A stretch of 64,000 nt of DNA from Leptolyngbya sp. FACHB-60. Its GTDB lineage: Bacteria; Cyanobacteriota; Cyanobacteriia; Phormidesmidales; Phormidesmidaceae. The stretch spans positions 124,001 to 188,000 of the forward strand of contig NZ_JACJOX010000058.1 of NCBI RefSeq assembly GCF_014695775.1. Reading direction: 5' to 3'. The notes beneath the pieces were generated by a model, which did not search any database, was not told where the DNA came from, and saw only the letters and a list, made by a program, of their open reading frames with translations. Of this stretch, positions 16,140-24,496 are shown one piece after another; the stretch's first letter is position 1; every line of letters begins with the position of its first letter. The position numbers and the translations under genes are program-made.

Positions 16140-17546
16140 ATGGTTGCTCCTAGCCCCAATCCGCTGCCGCTACCCCCTGGAAGTTTTGGTCTGCCGGTTG
16201 TCGGCGAGACCCTCGATTTTTTGTTTGACCGCGAGTTTGCCAAAAAGCGCCAGGCCAGGTACGGAGCTATCTTTAAGACGCGCCTGCTGGGACGCCCTAC
16301 GGTAGTGCTAATGGGGGCAGAGGCCAACCAGTTTGTGCTCTCGACCAACATAGACAGCTTTTCCTGGCGGGAAGGCTGGCCCGGCACATTTAAAGAACTC
16401 TTGGGCGAGTCGCTGTTTTTGCAGGAGGGTGAAGAGCACCGCCGCAACCGCAAGCTGCTCATGCCCGCCTTCCATGGCCCGGCCCTGGCTGGATACGTAG
16501 AAACCATGCAGAGCCTCACGGAGCGCTACGCCCAAAAATGGGCCGCCCAAGGCCAGCTCACTTGGTTTGACGACATAAAGCAGCTCACCTTCGATATTGC
16601 CAGCACGCTGCTGCTGGGCAGTGAGCTAGGCGGCCAGACTACGCAGATGGCGGAATGGTTTGCCGATTTAACCAATGGCCTCTTTGCCCCGCCGATTCGC
16701 TGGGGGTGGACACCCTTTGGCAAAGCTGTCAAAGCGCGCGATCGCCTGCTGCACCACATTGAACAGGTGGTGAAAGAGCGCCAAGCCCGTCCCACTCAAG
16801 ATGCCCTGGGCTTGCTAGTGCAGAGCGAAGACGAGGAGGGCAACTGCCTCAGCCTGGAAGAACTCAAGGCCCAGGCGTTGCTGATGCTGTTCGCGGGGCA
16901 CGAAACTACCACCTCGATGTTGACCTCGCTAGTGATGTCTCTGGCGCAGCACCCGGAAGTATGGGAGCAGGCGCGGCAGGAGCAGGCGCGATTGATCGAG
17001 ACGAGCGATGGCCCTAACGGGCTGGTCTTTCACCATCGCGTCACCCTAGAACAGATTCGGCAGATGCCCTACCTCGACCAGATTGTCAAAGAGGTTGAGC
17101 GGCTGTACCCGCCCGTAGGTGGGGGCTTTCGCGGCGTGGTCAAAGACTTTGAGTTTAACGGCTACCGCGTGCCCGCCGGATGGATGGCGTTGTATAGAAT
17201 CGATGCGGCCCACCGCGATCGCACCATCTACACCGACCCCGACCGCTTTGACCCCGATCGCTTTAGTCCCGCTCGCGCTGAGCACAAGCGCGCCGACTTT
17301 AGCTTGGTGGGCTTTGGCGGCGGCCCCCGCATTTGCCTGGGGCTGGCCTTCGCCCAGCTCGAGATCAAGCTAGTGGCGGCCCATCTGCTGCGCTACTACA
17401 CCTGGGAGCTCGTACCCGATCAGAATCTAGAGATGACGCCGATTCCTACGCTGAGGCCGCGATCGGGGCTGAAGGTCGTTTTCAAGAAATGCGCCCTCGC
17501 TCCAACGCAGACTGCCACTAACCAACCTGGGCAGCGGCAACCATGA
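16140..17546 (+). CDS. Cytochrome P450, CYP120-like
   Basis: A soluble heme monooxygenase of about 468 residues. The heme-ligand loop is FGGGPRICLGLAFAQLE with the Cys near 410, the oxygen-activating helix is LLMLFAGHETTTSML, and the ExxR motif is EVERLYP. The proline-rich start LPLPPGSFGLPVVGETLDFL, with no membrane anchor, resembles cyanobacterial CYP120 enzymes, one of which hydroxylates retinoids. The family assignment is by resemblance and the substrate is unknown. The frame is open to a TTG at 16101, but ATG 16140 gives the usual N-terminus. The stop overlaps the ynfA-type gene (ATGATGG), so the two are co-translated. Confidence 0.9.
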   Translation: MVAPSPNPLPLPPGSFGLPVVGETLDFLFDREFAKKRQARYGAIFKTRLLGRPTVVLMGAEANQFVLSTNIDSFSWREGWPGTFKELLGESLFLQEGEEHRRNRKLLMPAFHGPALAGYVETMQSLTERYAQKWAAQGQLTWFDDIKQLTFDIASTLLLGSELGGQTTQMAEWFADLTNGLFAPPIRWGWTPFGKAVKARDRLLHHIEQVVKERQARPTQDALGLLVQSEDEEGNCLSLEELKAQALLMLFAGHETTTSMLTSLVMSLAQHPEVWEQARQEQARLIETSDGPNGLVFHHRVTLEQIRQMPYLDQIVKEVERLYPPVGGGFRGVVKDFEFNGYRVPAGWMALYRIDAAHRDRTIYTDPDRFDPDRFSPARAEHKRADFSLVGFGGGPRICLGLAFAQLEIKLVAAHLLRYYTWELVPDQNLEMTPIPTLRPRSGLKVVFKKCALAPTQTATNQPGQRQP

Positions 17547-17869
17547 TGGCGAAATCTCTATTGTTTTTTATCCTCGCGGGCCTTTGCGAAATCGGCGGGG
17601 GCTATTTGGTGTGGCTGGCGCTGCGCGAGGGCAAGAGCCCCTGGTTAGCGGTGCTTGGAGTGGCCATCCTGGGAATCTATGGCGCAGTGCCCACCCTACA
17701 GCCCACCCATTTTGGTCAGGCCTACGCTGCCTATGGGGGCATATTTATCGTGCTTTCCATCGCATGGGGCTGGATGGTTGACCAGGTTAAACCCGATCGC
17801 TTTGATTTGCTGGGCGGCTGGGTAGTGCTGCTGGGCGTTTTAGTCATCATGTATGCCCCTCGCAGCTAG
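17543..17869 (+). CDS. YnfA-family (UPF0060) membrane protein
   Basis: A 108-residue protein of four membrane segments with YnfA signatures: AGLCEIGGGYLVWLALREGK, GAVPTLQPTHFGQAYAAYGG, IFIVLSIAWGWMVD and a C-terminal hydrophobic helix. YnfA proteins are related to small multidrug-resistance transporters and have been linked to efflux. ATG 17543 overlaps the P450 stop by four bases; a second ATG at 17546 is also possible. The coupling to a P450 suggests, as inference, export of a lipophilic or oxidised compound. Confidence 0.85.
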   Translation: MMAKSLLFFILAGLCEIGGGYLVWLALREGKSPWLAVLGVAILGIYGAVPTLQPTHFGQAYAAYGGIFIVLSIAWGWMVDQVKPDRFDLLGGWVVLLGVLVIMYAPRS

Positions 17870-17898
17870 CAGAGATCCTGTCTGCAATCTAGCGATCC

Positions 17899-19827
17899 CT
17901 ACCCCCCCACGTGGATGATCGGACGTCGTCTGGGTACTTTTTCAGCTTTGCGCAGCACCTCCCGAGTGACCACAGCAATATCGCCTTCTCCAAACAAAAT
18001 GAAGCGCAGCAGATATTGAATTGGGTTGCCCTCAATCCAGCCGAAGTAGGCATGGGGCAAATGGCCGGTTTCATTGCGGATGTGGAGCAAGATAGCGGCA
18101 ATTGTATTGGGCACCGCTGACCCCTTTGCCCTCAAAATGCGGTAATTGCCCACCTGCACCCCTTCTACTTGCACCGTCTCCATAAAGTCTGAGGCATCTG
18201 AAACCTCGATTTCTAAAAACAGAACTGGCTCGGTCAGAGGAATGTGGTTGTCTTCTCGCACCTCGGTTTCTTTTAAGGAATATTCCTGTTCATCCCCGGC
18301 TTGCTTGCGGTTAGCAATGATGCGGATGGTATGTTCGCTTTCTTCTAAGATGAAACGCCGAGCAGTAGGGTCTATTTCAAGCTGCTCAACCCGCAGCTCT
18401 GTAGAGCGCAAAACGCGTGAAATTAGGGAGGTAAAAACAATGGCGCCAATGAAAAAGGCAGCAATTTTGACCCCGTCAGGTCGCTCAAAAATATTGACGA
18501 TGGTGGTGTAGAAAAACACCAGGGTGATAGTGCCAAACATGACCATGCCCCGCCGCGATCGCGCCTGTCGAGCTGCCAACGTCACCGCCAACGATGCTGA
18601 ACTCATCAGCACCAGCACCCCCGTGGCGTAGGCTCCACCCTGAGCCTCAACGTTGGCGCGAAAAATAATGGTGACGGCAAAGGCGATCGCCGTAAAAATC
18701 AGCACTAGCGGGCGGGCGGCCAAGGTCCAGCTAGGGGCCATGCCATAGCGGGGCAGATAGCGGGGCACAATGCTGAGCAACCCAGCCATGGCCGAGGCCC
18801 CGGCAAACCACAAAATTGAAATTGTGCTCAGGTCATATAGGGTGCCAAACCCATCCCCCAGGTATTCGTGGGCTAGATAGGCCAGCGCTCGTCCGTTAGC
18901 GGCTCCTCCCGCCTGAAATTCTGGCGGTGGAATCAGCAGCGTCGTGACCAAGCTGCTGGTAATTAGGAAAAAACTCATGATCACCGCTGCGGTGGTCAAC
19001 AGCTTGTGGGTGTTGCGGATGCGGCCAGTCGGAGCGGTTTCGATATCACTGCGATCGCCTTCAACCAAGGGCATCACCGCTACCCCCGTTTCAAACCCAG
19101 ACAGGCCGAGCGCCAACTTAGGAAATACCAGCGCTGACAAGGCCAGGAGCACTACCGGATTGCCGTGAGTAGAAAACAACAGGCTCCACCAATCAGCAAT
19201 CGCTGTGGGATGGGTGAGAATTTGGTAGCCCCCCACACCAATAGTCACCAGGTTGAGCAGCAGATAGATCGCGACTAGAAAAACCGCTATCCCAATAGCT
19301 TCCCGAAACCCTTTTAAGAAGACGGCTGCTAAGAAGGTAATTAGGCAAATGGTCAGCGGCACTTCGTACCCATGCAAAAAATCGTGGACAAAGGGATTTT
19401 CAACGATGTGGGCCGTGGCGTCGGCAGCGGAGAGGGTAATGGTGATGATAAAGTCAGTCGCCACAAACCCCAGTAGGCACAGCACAAAAAACTTGCCCTG
19501 CCACCACGGCAACAAATGTTCGAGCATGGCAATCGACCCCTCGCCATAGGGGCTCATGGAGGCTACCCGACGGTAGATCGGCAGTGCCCCAAATAGAGTT
19601 AATAAAACAAGAATCAACGTCGCAATGGGCGATAGCGCCCCAGCCGCCAGGGCCGCAATGCCGGGCTGATAGCCCAGCGTGGAGAAGTAATCAACCCCAG
19701 TTAGGCACATGACTTGCCACCAGGGGTGTTTGACGGCGTGGCTGCTCTTCCCCGACTGATCGGACTCAACCAACCAGCGCAGCAATCGTCGGCGATATCT
19801 AGCTGATGGCCTCACTCGTTTAACCAT
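17899..19827 (-). CDS. APC-superfamily amino acid permease with cytosolic C-terminal domain
   Basis: A 642-residue protein. Residues 1-35 are basic and cytosolic (RRRLLRWLVES). About twelve membrane segments span 40-480, with APC-type blocks VMCLTGVDYFSTLGYQPGIA, ALPIYRRVASMSPYGEGSIA and LALGLSGFETGVAVMPLVEG. A soluble C-terminal domain of about 150 residues follows (LRVEQLEIDPTARRFILEES to the end), which may be regulatory. The family moves amino acids or other organic cations with ions; the substrate is not deducible. The gene converges on ynfA with a 29-base gap, and the start is ATG 19827. Confidence 0.8.
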   Translation of the reverse strand: MVKRVRPSARYRRRLLRWLVESDQSGKSSHAVKHPWWQVMCLTGVDYFSTLGYQPGIAALAAGALSPIATLILVLLTLFGALPIYRRVASMSPYGEGSIAMLEHLLPWWQGKFFVLCLLGFVATDFIITITLSAADATAHIVENPFVHDFLHGYEVPLTICLITFLAAVFLKGFREAIGIAVFLVAIYLLLNLVTIGVGGYQILTHPTAIADWWSLLFSTHGNPVVLLALSALVFPKLALGLSGFETGVAVMPLVEGDRSDIETAPTGRIRNTHKLLTTAAVIMSFFLITSSLVTTLLIPPPEFQAGGAANGRALAYLAHEYLGDGFGTLYDLSTISILWFAGASAMAGLLSIVPRYLPRYGMAPSWTLAARPLVLIFTAIAFAVTIIFRANVEAQGGAYATGVLVLMSSASLAVTLAARQARSRRGMVMFGTITLVFFYTTIVNIFERPDGVKIAAFFIGAIVFTSLISRVLRSTELRVEQLEIDPTARRFILEESEHTIRIIANRKQAGDEQEYSLKETEVREDNHIPLTEPVLFLEIEVSDASDFMETVQVEGVQVGNYRILRAKGSAVPNTIAAILLHIRNETGHLPHAYFGWIEGNPIQYLLRFILFGEGDIAVVTREVLRKAEKVPRRRPIIHVGG

Positions 19828-19989
19828 CTACGGCATTCCTACGGGAGAGTGGCACTACATTCACCAGTCAACCGCTTAGTGCATCCTTGAACAACTGTAT
19901 AAGGATTTACTGTTGCAGCCATCGTCGCTGGAATGCTCAGGACGGCTTAAAAAAACTAGCGCTCGCTGATAACTAGCCCTTCAGCACAG

Positions 19990-21192
19990 TTAACCCTGGG
20001 GTTTCAGCGATCGCCCCCGCCAGGTCCAGCCCCAGCCGGTTTTGGTTTTGACAATGGAGGTGAGGGCGATCGCCACCACAATTGCGCCGCCCACGCTGCT
20101 CAACCACCAGTAGCGCAGCGGCACCCCCACCTGGCGGTGGCTCAGCCATCGCAGCAGCCCATAGCCCCCCAGAGTTAACGCCGTCAACCCGTACAGGATC
20201 GCTCTAGGCCAGGAAAATTCAGGATTGAGCAGGGTCACGGCAAGGCTCGCCAGCAGCCCCACCCAGGGCATGACAAACACCATGGCAATGGTAAAGGCCG
20301 ACAGCAGCGTTAGCGGCAAGTTCTCTTCGGTGCCCAGGTAGTAGTTTTTCGTCCACCCCTCCCACAGGGTGCCAAACGATGAATACATGCGCACGCCCAG
20401 CAGGTCAATGCCCAAGACGTAGCGCAGCGTTAGGCCATGCCGCCGAATCTGGCGGGCCAGCTCCACATCTTCCACAATCACGTCGGGGATAGCGGCATGG
20501 CCGCCGATGGTGTCGTAGGCGGCGCGCCGAAACAGCATAAACGGCCCAGCGGCAAAGGCATCGTCGGCCGCCGTGGAGTCGTTGATAGCTTGAAAGTCGT
20601 AGGCGATCGCGATCGCGCTCATCATAATTGGCTGCACCAACCACTCAGCAAAGCAGCCGCAGATAATGTTGGGCGCGCAGCTTAACAGATCGGCCTGGTG
20701 GGCCTGAGCTTCGGCCAGGGCAGCGGCGATCGCCCCCGACGACAGCCGCACATCGGCATCGATAAACAGCAGGTAGTCGCCCTCAGCAAACTGCGTTGCG
20801 TGGGCACAGGCCCAGTTTTTGCCGTGCCAGACTTCCCCGGTCGGGCGCGGCGGCACTGTTAGATGATGAACGTTGGCGTGCTGGGCAGCCAGTGCGGCGG
20901 CCAGTTGCCCGGTGGCATCGCTCGATTGGTCATCGGCAATCCAAATCTCAAAGCGCTTAGCCCCTGACAAGGCGGTCGTCAGCACCGCTTCCACACAGGC
21001 GCAAATATTTTCAGCCTCGTTATAGGCTGGAATAATTACGTCGATAGACGCCTCCGGCGGTGCAGCCTCGGCTGGCTGTAGCCGAGGGGCCGCTTTCAGC
21101 GACTGGGTGAGTTTCCAGGTAAAGGCCGCGATCGCCACCAGCGCAATAGCCAGCAACCCATTTAGCCCCAGCATTACCGTGTTCCAGCCCAT
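19990..21192 (-). CDS. Membrane-bound GT2 glycosyltransferase, CruG-like candidate
   Basis: A 400-residue protein with one N-terminal membrane segment (7-27), a GT2 domain and about three C-terminal membrane segments. The nucleotide-sugar site begins IDVIIPAYNEAENICACVEA, with DDQSSDATG, the metal-binding LLFIDADVRLSSG and the acceptor block VIVEDVELARQIRRHG. The block HGKNWACAHATQFAEGDYLL and the overall layout resemble CruG, the myxol 2'-O-glycosyltransferase of cyanobacteria, and also HpnB-type hopanoid enzymes. Either way a polyisoprenoid acceptor in the membrane is likely (inference). It is monocistronic, transcribed away from the exported protein gene at 21378. Confidence 0.75.
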   Translation of the reverse strand: MGWNTVMLGLNGLLAIALVAIAAFTWKLTQSLKAAPRLQPAEAAPPEASIDVIIPAYNEAENICACVEAVLTTALSGAKRFEIWIADDQSSDATGQLAAALAAQHANVHHLTVPPRPTGEVWHGKNWACAHATQFAEGDYLLFIDADVRLSSGAIAAALAEAQAHQADLLSCAPNIICGCFAEWLVQPIMMSAIAIAYDFQAINDSTAADDAFAAGPFMLFRRAAYDTIGGHAAIPDVIVEDVELARQIRRHGLTLRYVLGIDLLGVRMYSSFGTLWEGWTKNYYLGTEENLPLTLLSAFTIAMVFVMPWVGLLASLAVTLLNPEFSWPRAILYGLTALTLGGYGLLRWLSHRQVGVPLRYWWLSSVGGAIVVAIALTSIVKTKTGWGWTWRGRSLKPQG

Positions 21193-21377
21193 ACCTGCAC
21201 CCCGCTACCGTTCTATAGCAATCTACTCAAGCGACGGTGGCATTGCCAGGCTTTGGTCCGTAACTAGACGATTCAGCTGTATCGTCGTAACGCTATAGCT
21301 GAATCGTTGGCCCTGGCTCAGCTCTCGGCAACTCTCGCTACAATAAAAGTCACACAGAATTACGGATCGCTTGCTCT

Positions 21378-21842
21378 ATGAAACGGTTGCTTGTTGCTTT
21401 GGTCATGTGTTTGGCTCTGGTGGGGTTTCCGGCCCAAGCAAGTGCACACCAGGTTGAAACCTTTTATACCCTAGACAATCAGCTAGAGTTTCAGTCGAAG
21501 TTCAGCTCGGGCGAACCCTTTGTGGGCGCAATGGTCAACATCTATGCCCCCAACAACCCCGACGAGCCGTGGATGACGACCACCACCGATCGCGAGGGCC
21601 GATTCTCCTTTTTGCCCGATGAGTCAATTGCGGGCGATTGGGAAGTCTCGATTGAAGACGACACCCAAAGCCACGCTGACTATTGGACCGTGCCCGTAGG
21701 CGACAAGGGCATCGTCTACGACGGCATCAGCCTCGACTCGACCGAAGATGTGCACTACCGTGCCGCCGCTGCGTTTATGCCGCTGGTGATTTCGATTGGT
21801 GGAGCGCTGGCTTGGCTGGGGTTTACTCGCCGCCGTCGCTAG
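21378..21842 (+). CDS. Exported carboxypeptidase-regulatory-like protein with C-terminal anchor
   Basis: A 154-residue protein with a signal peptide (MKRLLVALVMCLALVGFPAQ, cleavage after ASA), a beta-sandwich-like middle and a C-terminal membrane helix ending in RRRR. The mature protein starts HQVETFYTLDN. The block FVGAMVNIYAPNNPDEPWMT then TTTDREGRFSFLPDESIAGD is typical of the carboxypeptidase-regulatory/DUF4198 fold. A mature N-terminal His recalls metal-uptake accessory proteins, but no transporter gene is adjacent. It lies on the periplasmic side by topology. Function unknown; the frame and signal are convincing. Confidence 0.7.
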   Translation: MKRLLVALVMCLALVGFPAQASAHQVETFYTLDNQLEFQSKFSSGEPFVGAMVNIYAPNNPDEPWMTTTTDREGRFSFLPDESIAGDWEVSIEDDTQSHADYWTVPVGDKGIVYDGISLDSTEDVHYRAAAAFMPLVISIGGALAWLGFTRRRR

Positions 21843-22013
21843 ACAATTTCCTTAAACACGCAGAGACAATCGACCTTCGGTATCCCTCAACGTTAGGGAT
21901 GCCGGGGTTTTTGGTGTGGGTCTTTTCGGCTAATGCACACCCCGCACCCAGCCTGTCATAACTACCTTGGTAGACTGCTGAGAATCGCTGCTGGCTAAAT
22001 GGCGATCGGCAAA

Positions 22014-22067
22014 AAACCGGGTTTCTGTGCCAGGGCCGATCCCCTCCGCAGAAACCCGGTTTCTTTT
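22014..22067. terminator. Strong bidirectional hairpin terminator
   Basis: AAACCGGGTTTCTG (22014-22027) pairs perfectly with CAGAAACCCGGTTT (22049-22062). An A-run precedes it and CTTTTT follows, so it can end transcription on both strands between the convergent genes at 21378 and 22113. Confidence 0.8.
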
Positions 22068-22112
22068 TCAACTATCCCCGTTCAGCAAGCGGCAACTGGG
22101 TTGAAGCAGGCG

Positions 22113-22643
22113 CTAGTGGAGGCCCCAAGAGATCCATCGAGAGCCGGTAGCAGAGGCATCGCCAGCATCGTATGATCTAACCCAATTGCTATTGGTATCA
22201 TCCAATTCGGCTGGGGTGAGATCGGTGTTTTCAACCCAGGCATTGGCTAGGTTGGCGTAGGTGAGGTTGGCACCGCTGAGGGCTACCTCACACAAAACTG
22301 CCCCCTGTAGATCGGCTTGTTCTAGGTCAGCGGTGCGCAGGTCGCCGTAGCTGAGGTCGGCCCCAACTAGGCTGGCCCGCGAGAGGTCAGCACCGATTAA
22401 ATTGATGTGCTTGAGATTGGCCCCGCTGAGGTCGACCCCGACTAGGTCGGCATCGGTCAAGTTGGCCCGCTCCAGGTTGGCCCGCGAGAGGTCGGCCCCA
22501 CTGAGGTCAGCCTGGGATAAGTCGGCCCCGCTGAGGTCGATGCCGCTAAGGGTGGCACCGCGCAGGTCAACTTCATGGAGACGAACACCTGAAAAGTTGC
22601 GATCGCCTCGGTTGTATTCGTGCAAAAACTGTTGAATATCCAT
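22113..22643 (-). CDS. Pentapeptide-repeat protein
   Basis: A 176-residue protein whose residues 20-150 are tandem A(D/N)LxX pentapeptides (VDLRGATLSGIDLSGADLSQ, ADLSGADLSRANLERANLTD and so on), about 24 copies, forming a right-handed quadrilateral beta-helix. Cyanobacteria carry many of these; most have no known function. The non-repeat N-terminus MDIQQFLHEYNRGDRNFSG is a common cap in the family. I take ATG 22643 rather than an upstream GTG at 22661. No signal peptide, so it is probably cytosolic. It is monocistronic and ends at the shared terminator. Confidence 0.85.
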   Translation of the reverse strand: MDIQQFLHEYNRGDRNFSGVRLHEVDLRGATLSGIDLSGADLSQADLSGADLSRANLERANLTDADLVGVDLSGANLKHINLIGADLSRASLVGADLSYGDLRTADLEQADLQGAVLCEVALSGANLTYANLANAWVENTDLTPAELDDTNSNWVRSYDAGDASATGSRWISWGLH

Positions 22644-23147
22644 AGAACACAGCCTCCACAAAGGGCTACAGCAGCCTTAACGGCCTACGTTGTTGGGGTG
22701 ATGCGTGGAGCAGCTTGCTACCATTGTCGGTCTCAGGATGGGTTCGGTATCCCCGCTCATCCTAGGGCACTCCTATGGGGCAAGCTTGGGCAAGTCTCGG
22801 AATCGACCAACGGCGATCGCGCTCTGCAATCTCACACCACTAAAGATGCCGCCAGCTCAGATGCCGCTTGTCGTTAAGGTTAGTTTTATTGTCGCTTAAG
22901 GCCCATGCCTTCAACGGGTTGGTTCATAGAATGCAACGCCCTTGGCTAGAAGTCTCGCCAACGCACCCTAGGTTCAATCGGTAAGCAAGCCGGGATCAGT
23001 AAGCGAAGCGAGGTGTGTTATAAATGTTAAGGAATTATAAGCATTCTCAAGGGCCAATCTTTGCCCCCATTAAGCTGTTTGCGGCGGTTATCAGAGCTAT
23101 TGCAGTTCCGGCTTGTTAATATCTCGAGTTTGCAATCAAGCTTAGGC
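22644..23147. other. Long gene-free stretch before desA
   Basis: About 500 bases without a supported coding frame. AGGATG (22736-22741) can pair with CATCCT (22759-22764) around a short loop, a weak structured element. The 3' end of the region runs into a strong intrinsic terminator at 23148-23184, so a small RNA or long desA leader may be transcribed here. I found no known riboswitch or tRNA. Confidence 0.4.
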
Positions 23148-23184
23148 TCTGTTCAGTTCCCTACGGGGTGAACAGATTTTTTTT
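23148..23184 (+). terminator. Intrinsic terminator 57 bases upstream of desA
   Basis: TCTGTTCA (23148-23155) pairs with TGAACAGA (23169-23176) around a 13-base loop and is followed directly by eight T. It faces the same way as desA. It may end a small RNA or act as an attenuator in the desA leader; no protein gene upstream on this strand needs it. Confidence 0.75.
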
Positions 23185-23240
23185 GGGCAAGTAAAGTCCA
23201 GCTCTGATGTGCGCACCTTAACTTCTGTGGAGACTATTCC

Positions 23241-24281
23241 TTGACTGCAATTTTTGAGACTTCCGCCAGAGCTGCGGATGTGAACCCCTACAGTGACCTG
23301 ACCCTAAAGCAGGTCATTCAAACTATTCCTAAAGTTTATTTTCAAAAAGACCCGCGCAAAGCCTGGGCTGCCGTAGCGCTCAGCGTGGGGGCCGTAACCC
23401 TAAGTTATGTGGCGATCGCCTTTTCCCCCTGGTTTTTGCTGCCGTTCGCCTGGTTTTTGACAGGCACCGCCCTGACCGGCTTTTTTGTGATCGGCCACGA
23501 CTGCGGCCACCGCTCTTTCGCAAACCGGCGCTGGGTCAACAATTGGCTGGGGCACATCATGTTTCTGCCGCTCATTTACCCCTTCCACAGCTGGCGGTTG
23601 CTGCACGACATTCACCACCGCCACACCAACAACATGGAGATCGATAACGCCTGGGCACCGTGGAGCAAGGAAGAATACTCTGGTGCGGGTGGCTTTTTGC
23701 AGGTGGTGTATCAGACCATGCGGACCTGGGTGTGGTGGCTGGCGTCGGTGGCCCACTGGGGGGCGCTGCACTTTGACTTGCGCAATTTTGAACCCCGCGA
23801 CCATGGCAAGGTCAAGCGCTCGATCGCAGCGGTGATGGTCTTTGCGCTGGTGTTTTTTCCCACGCTGTTTTACTTCACCGGCCCTTGGGGCGTCGTGAAA
23901 TTTTGGCTCATGCCCTGGCTGGGCTACCACTTCTGGATGAGCACCTTTACGCTGGTGCACCACACTATTCCTGAGATTCAGTTTCACTACGGCGACACCT
24001 GGAATGAGGTGGAGTCGCAGCTCTCGGGAACGCTGCACTGCGACTATCCCAAGTGGATTGAAGTGCTGTGCCACGACATCAACGTTCATGTTCCCCACCA
24101 TGTTTCAGTAGGGATTCCGTCCTACAACCTGCGGCCTGCCTACGCGGCGCTGAAGGAAAACTGGGCACCTATCATGAAGGAAACCAAGTTTTCCTGGGAA
24201 TTGATGCGGACGATCATTAGCCGCTGTCATATCTATCACCCCGAGCGGGCCTACGAAACCTTTCGGGAGCTGGAGCACTAG
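23241..24281 (+). CDS. desA: Acyl-lipid delta-12 desaturase DesA
   Basis: A 346-residue membrane di-iron desaturase. The three histidine boxes are HDCGHRSF (near 90), HDIHHRHTNN (near 126) and HVPHHVS (near 287), separated by hydrophobic segments as in cyanobacterial DesA. Blocks such as PLIYPFHSWRLLHD, KFWLMPWLGYHFWMSTFTLV and CDYPKWIEVLCHDIN match Synechocystis DesA as I remember it. It inserts the second double bond (delta-12) in membrane glycerolipid fatty acids, often in response to cold. The start is TTG 23241, supported by GGAG eight bases upstream. A terminator just upstream suggests leader control, and another follows the gene. Confidence 0.92.
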   Translation: MTAIFETSARAADVNPYSDLTLKQVIQTIPKVYFQKDPRKAWAAVALSVGAVTLSYVAIAFSPWFLLPFAWFLTGTALTGFFVIGHDCGHRSFANRRWVNNWLGHIMFLPLIYPFHSWRLLHDIHHRHTNNMEIDNAWAPWSKEEYSGAGGFLQVVYQTMRTWVWWLASVAHWGALHFDLRNFEPRDHGKVKRSIAAVMVFALVFFPTLFYFTGPWGVVKFWLMPWLGYHFWMSTFTLVHHTIPEIQFHYGDTWNEVESQLSGTLHCDYPKWIEVLCHDINVHVPHHVSVGIPSYNLRPAYAALKENWAPIMKETKFSWELMRTIISRCHIYHPERAYETFRELEH

Positions 24282-24327
24282 AGAATTGGTAAAACTCAGG
24301 TCTATGGGGGCGATTTAGCCCTACCTC

Positions 24328-24359
24328 ACCGGCTCAGCATTCCTGGGCCGGTTTTATTT
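24328..24359 (+). terminator. desA terminator
   Basis: ACCGGCTCAG (24328-24337) pairs with CTGGGCCGGT (24343-24352), with one G-U pair, followed by TTTATTTT, 46 bases after the desA stop. Confidence 0.8.
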
Positions 24360-24496
24360 TGGGCAGGGCCAATTGGTAAACTGCGACACCTTAAACGCGC
24401 AGGAGGTGCTTGCGATCGCGACAATCGTGGGTAGCATTAGGAGTCTTGTCAACGCTTGACTCCAACTCTACTCCCCACACCGCTGCACCAACTGCT

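Noticed and set aside
22700..22900. Possible 5S-like or riboswitch RNA
   Set aside because: Only short pairings found; no conserved core of a known RNA family.
23400..24101. Long open frame antisense to desA (233 codons)
   Set aside because: Lies entirely inside desA on the other strand; its composition mirrors the GC bias of desA codons and it has no recognisable motif.
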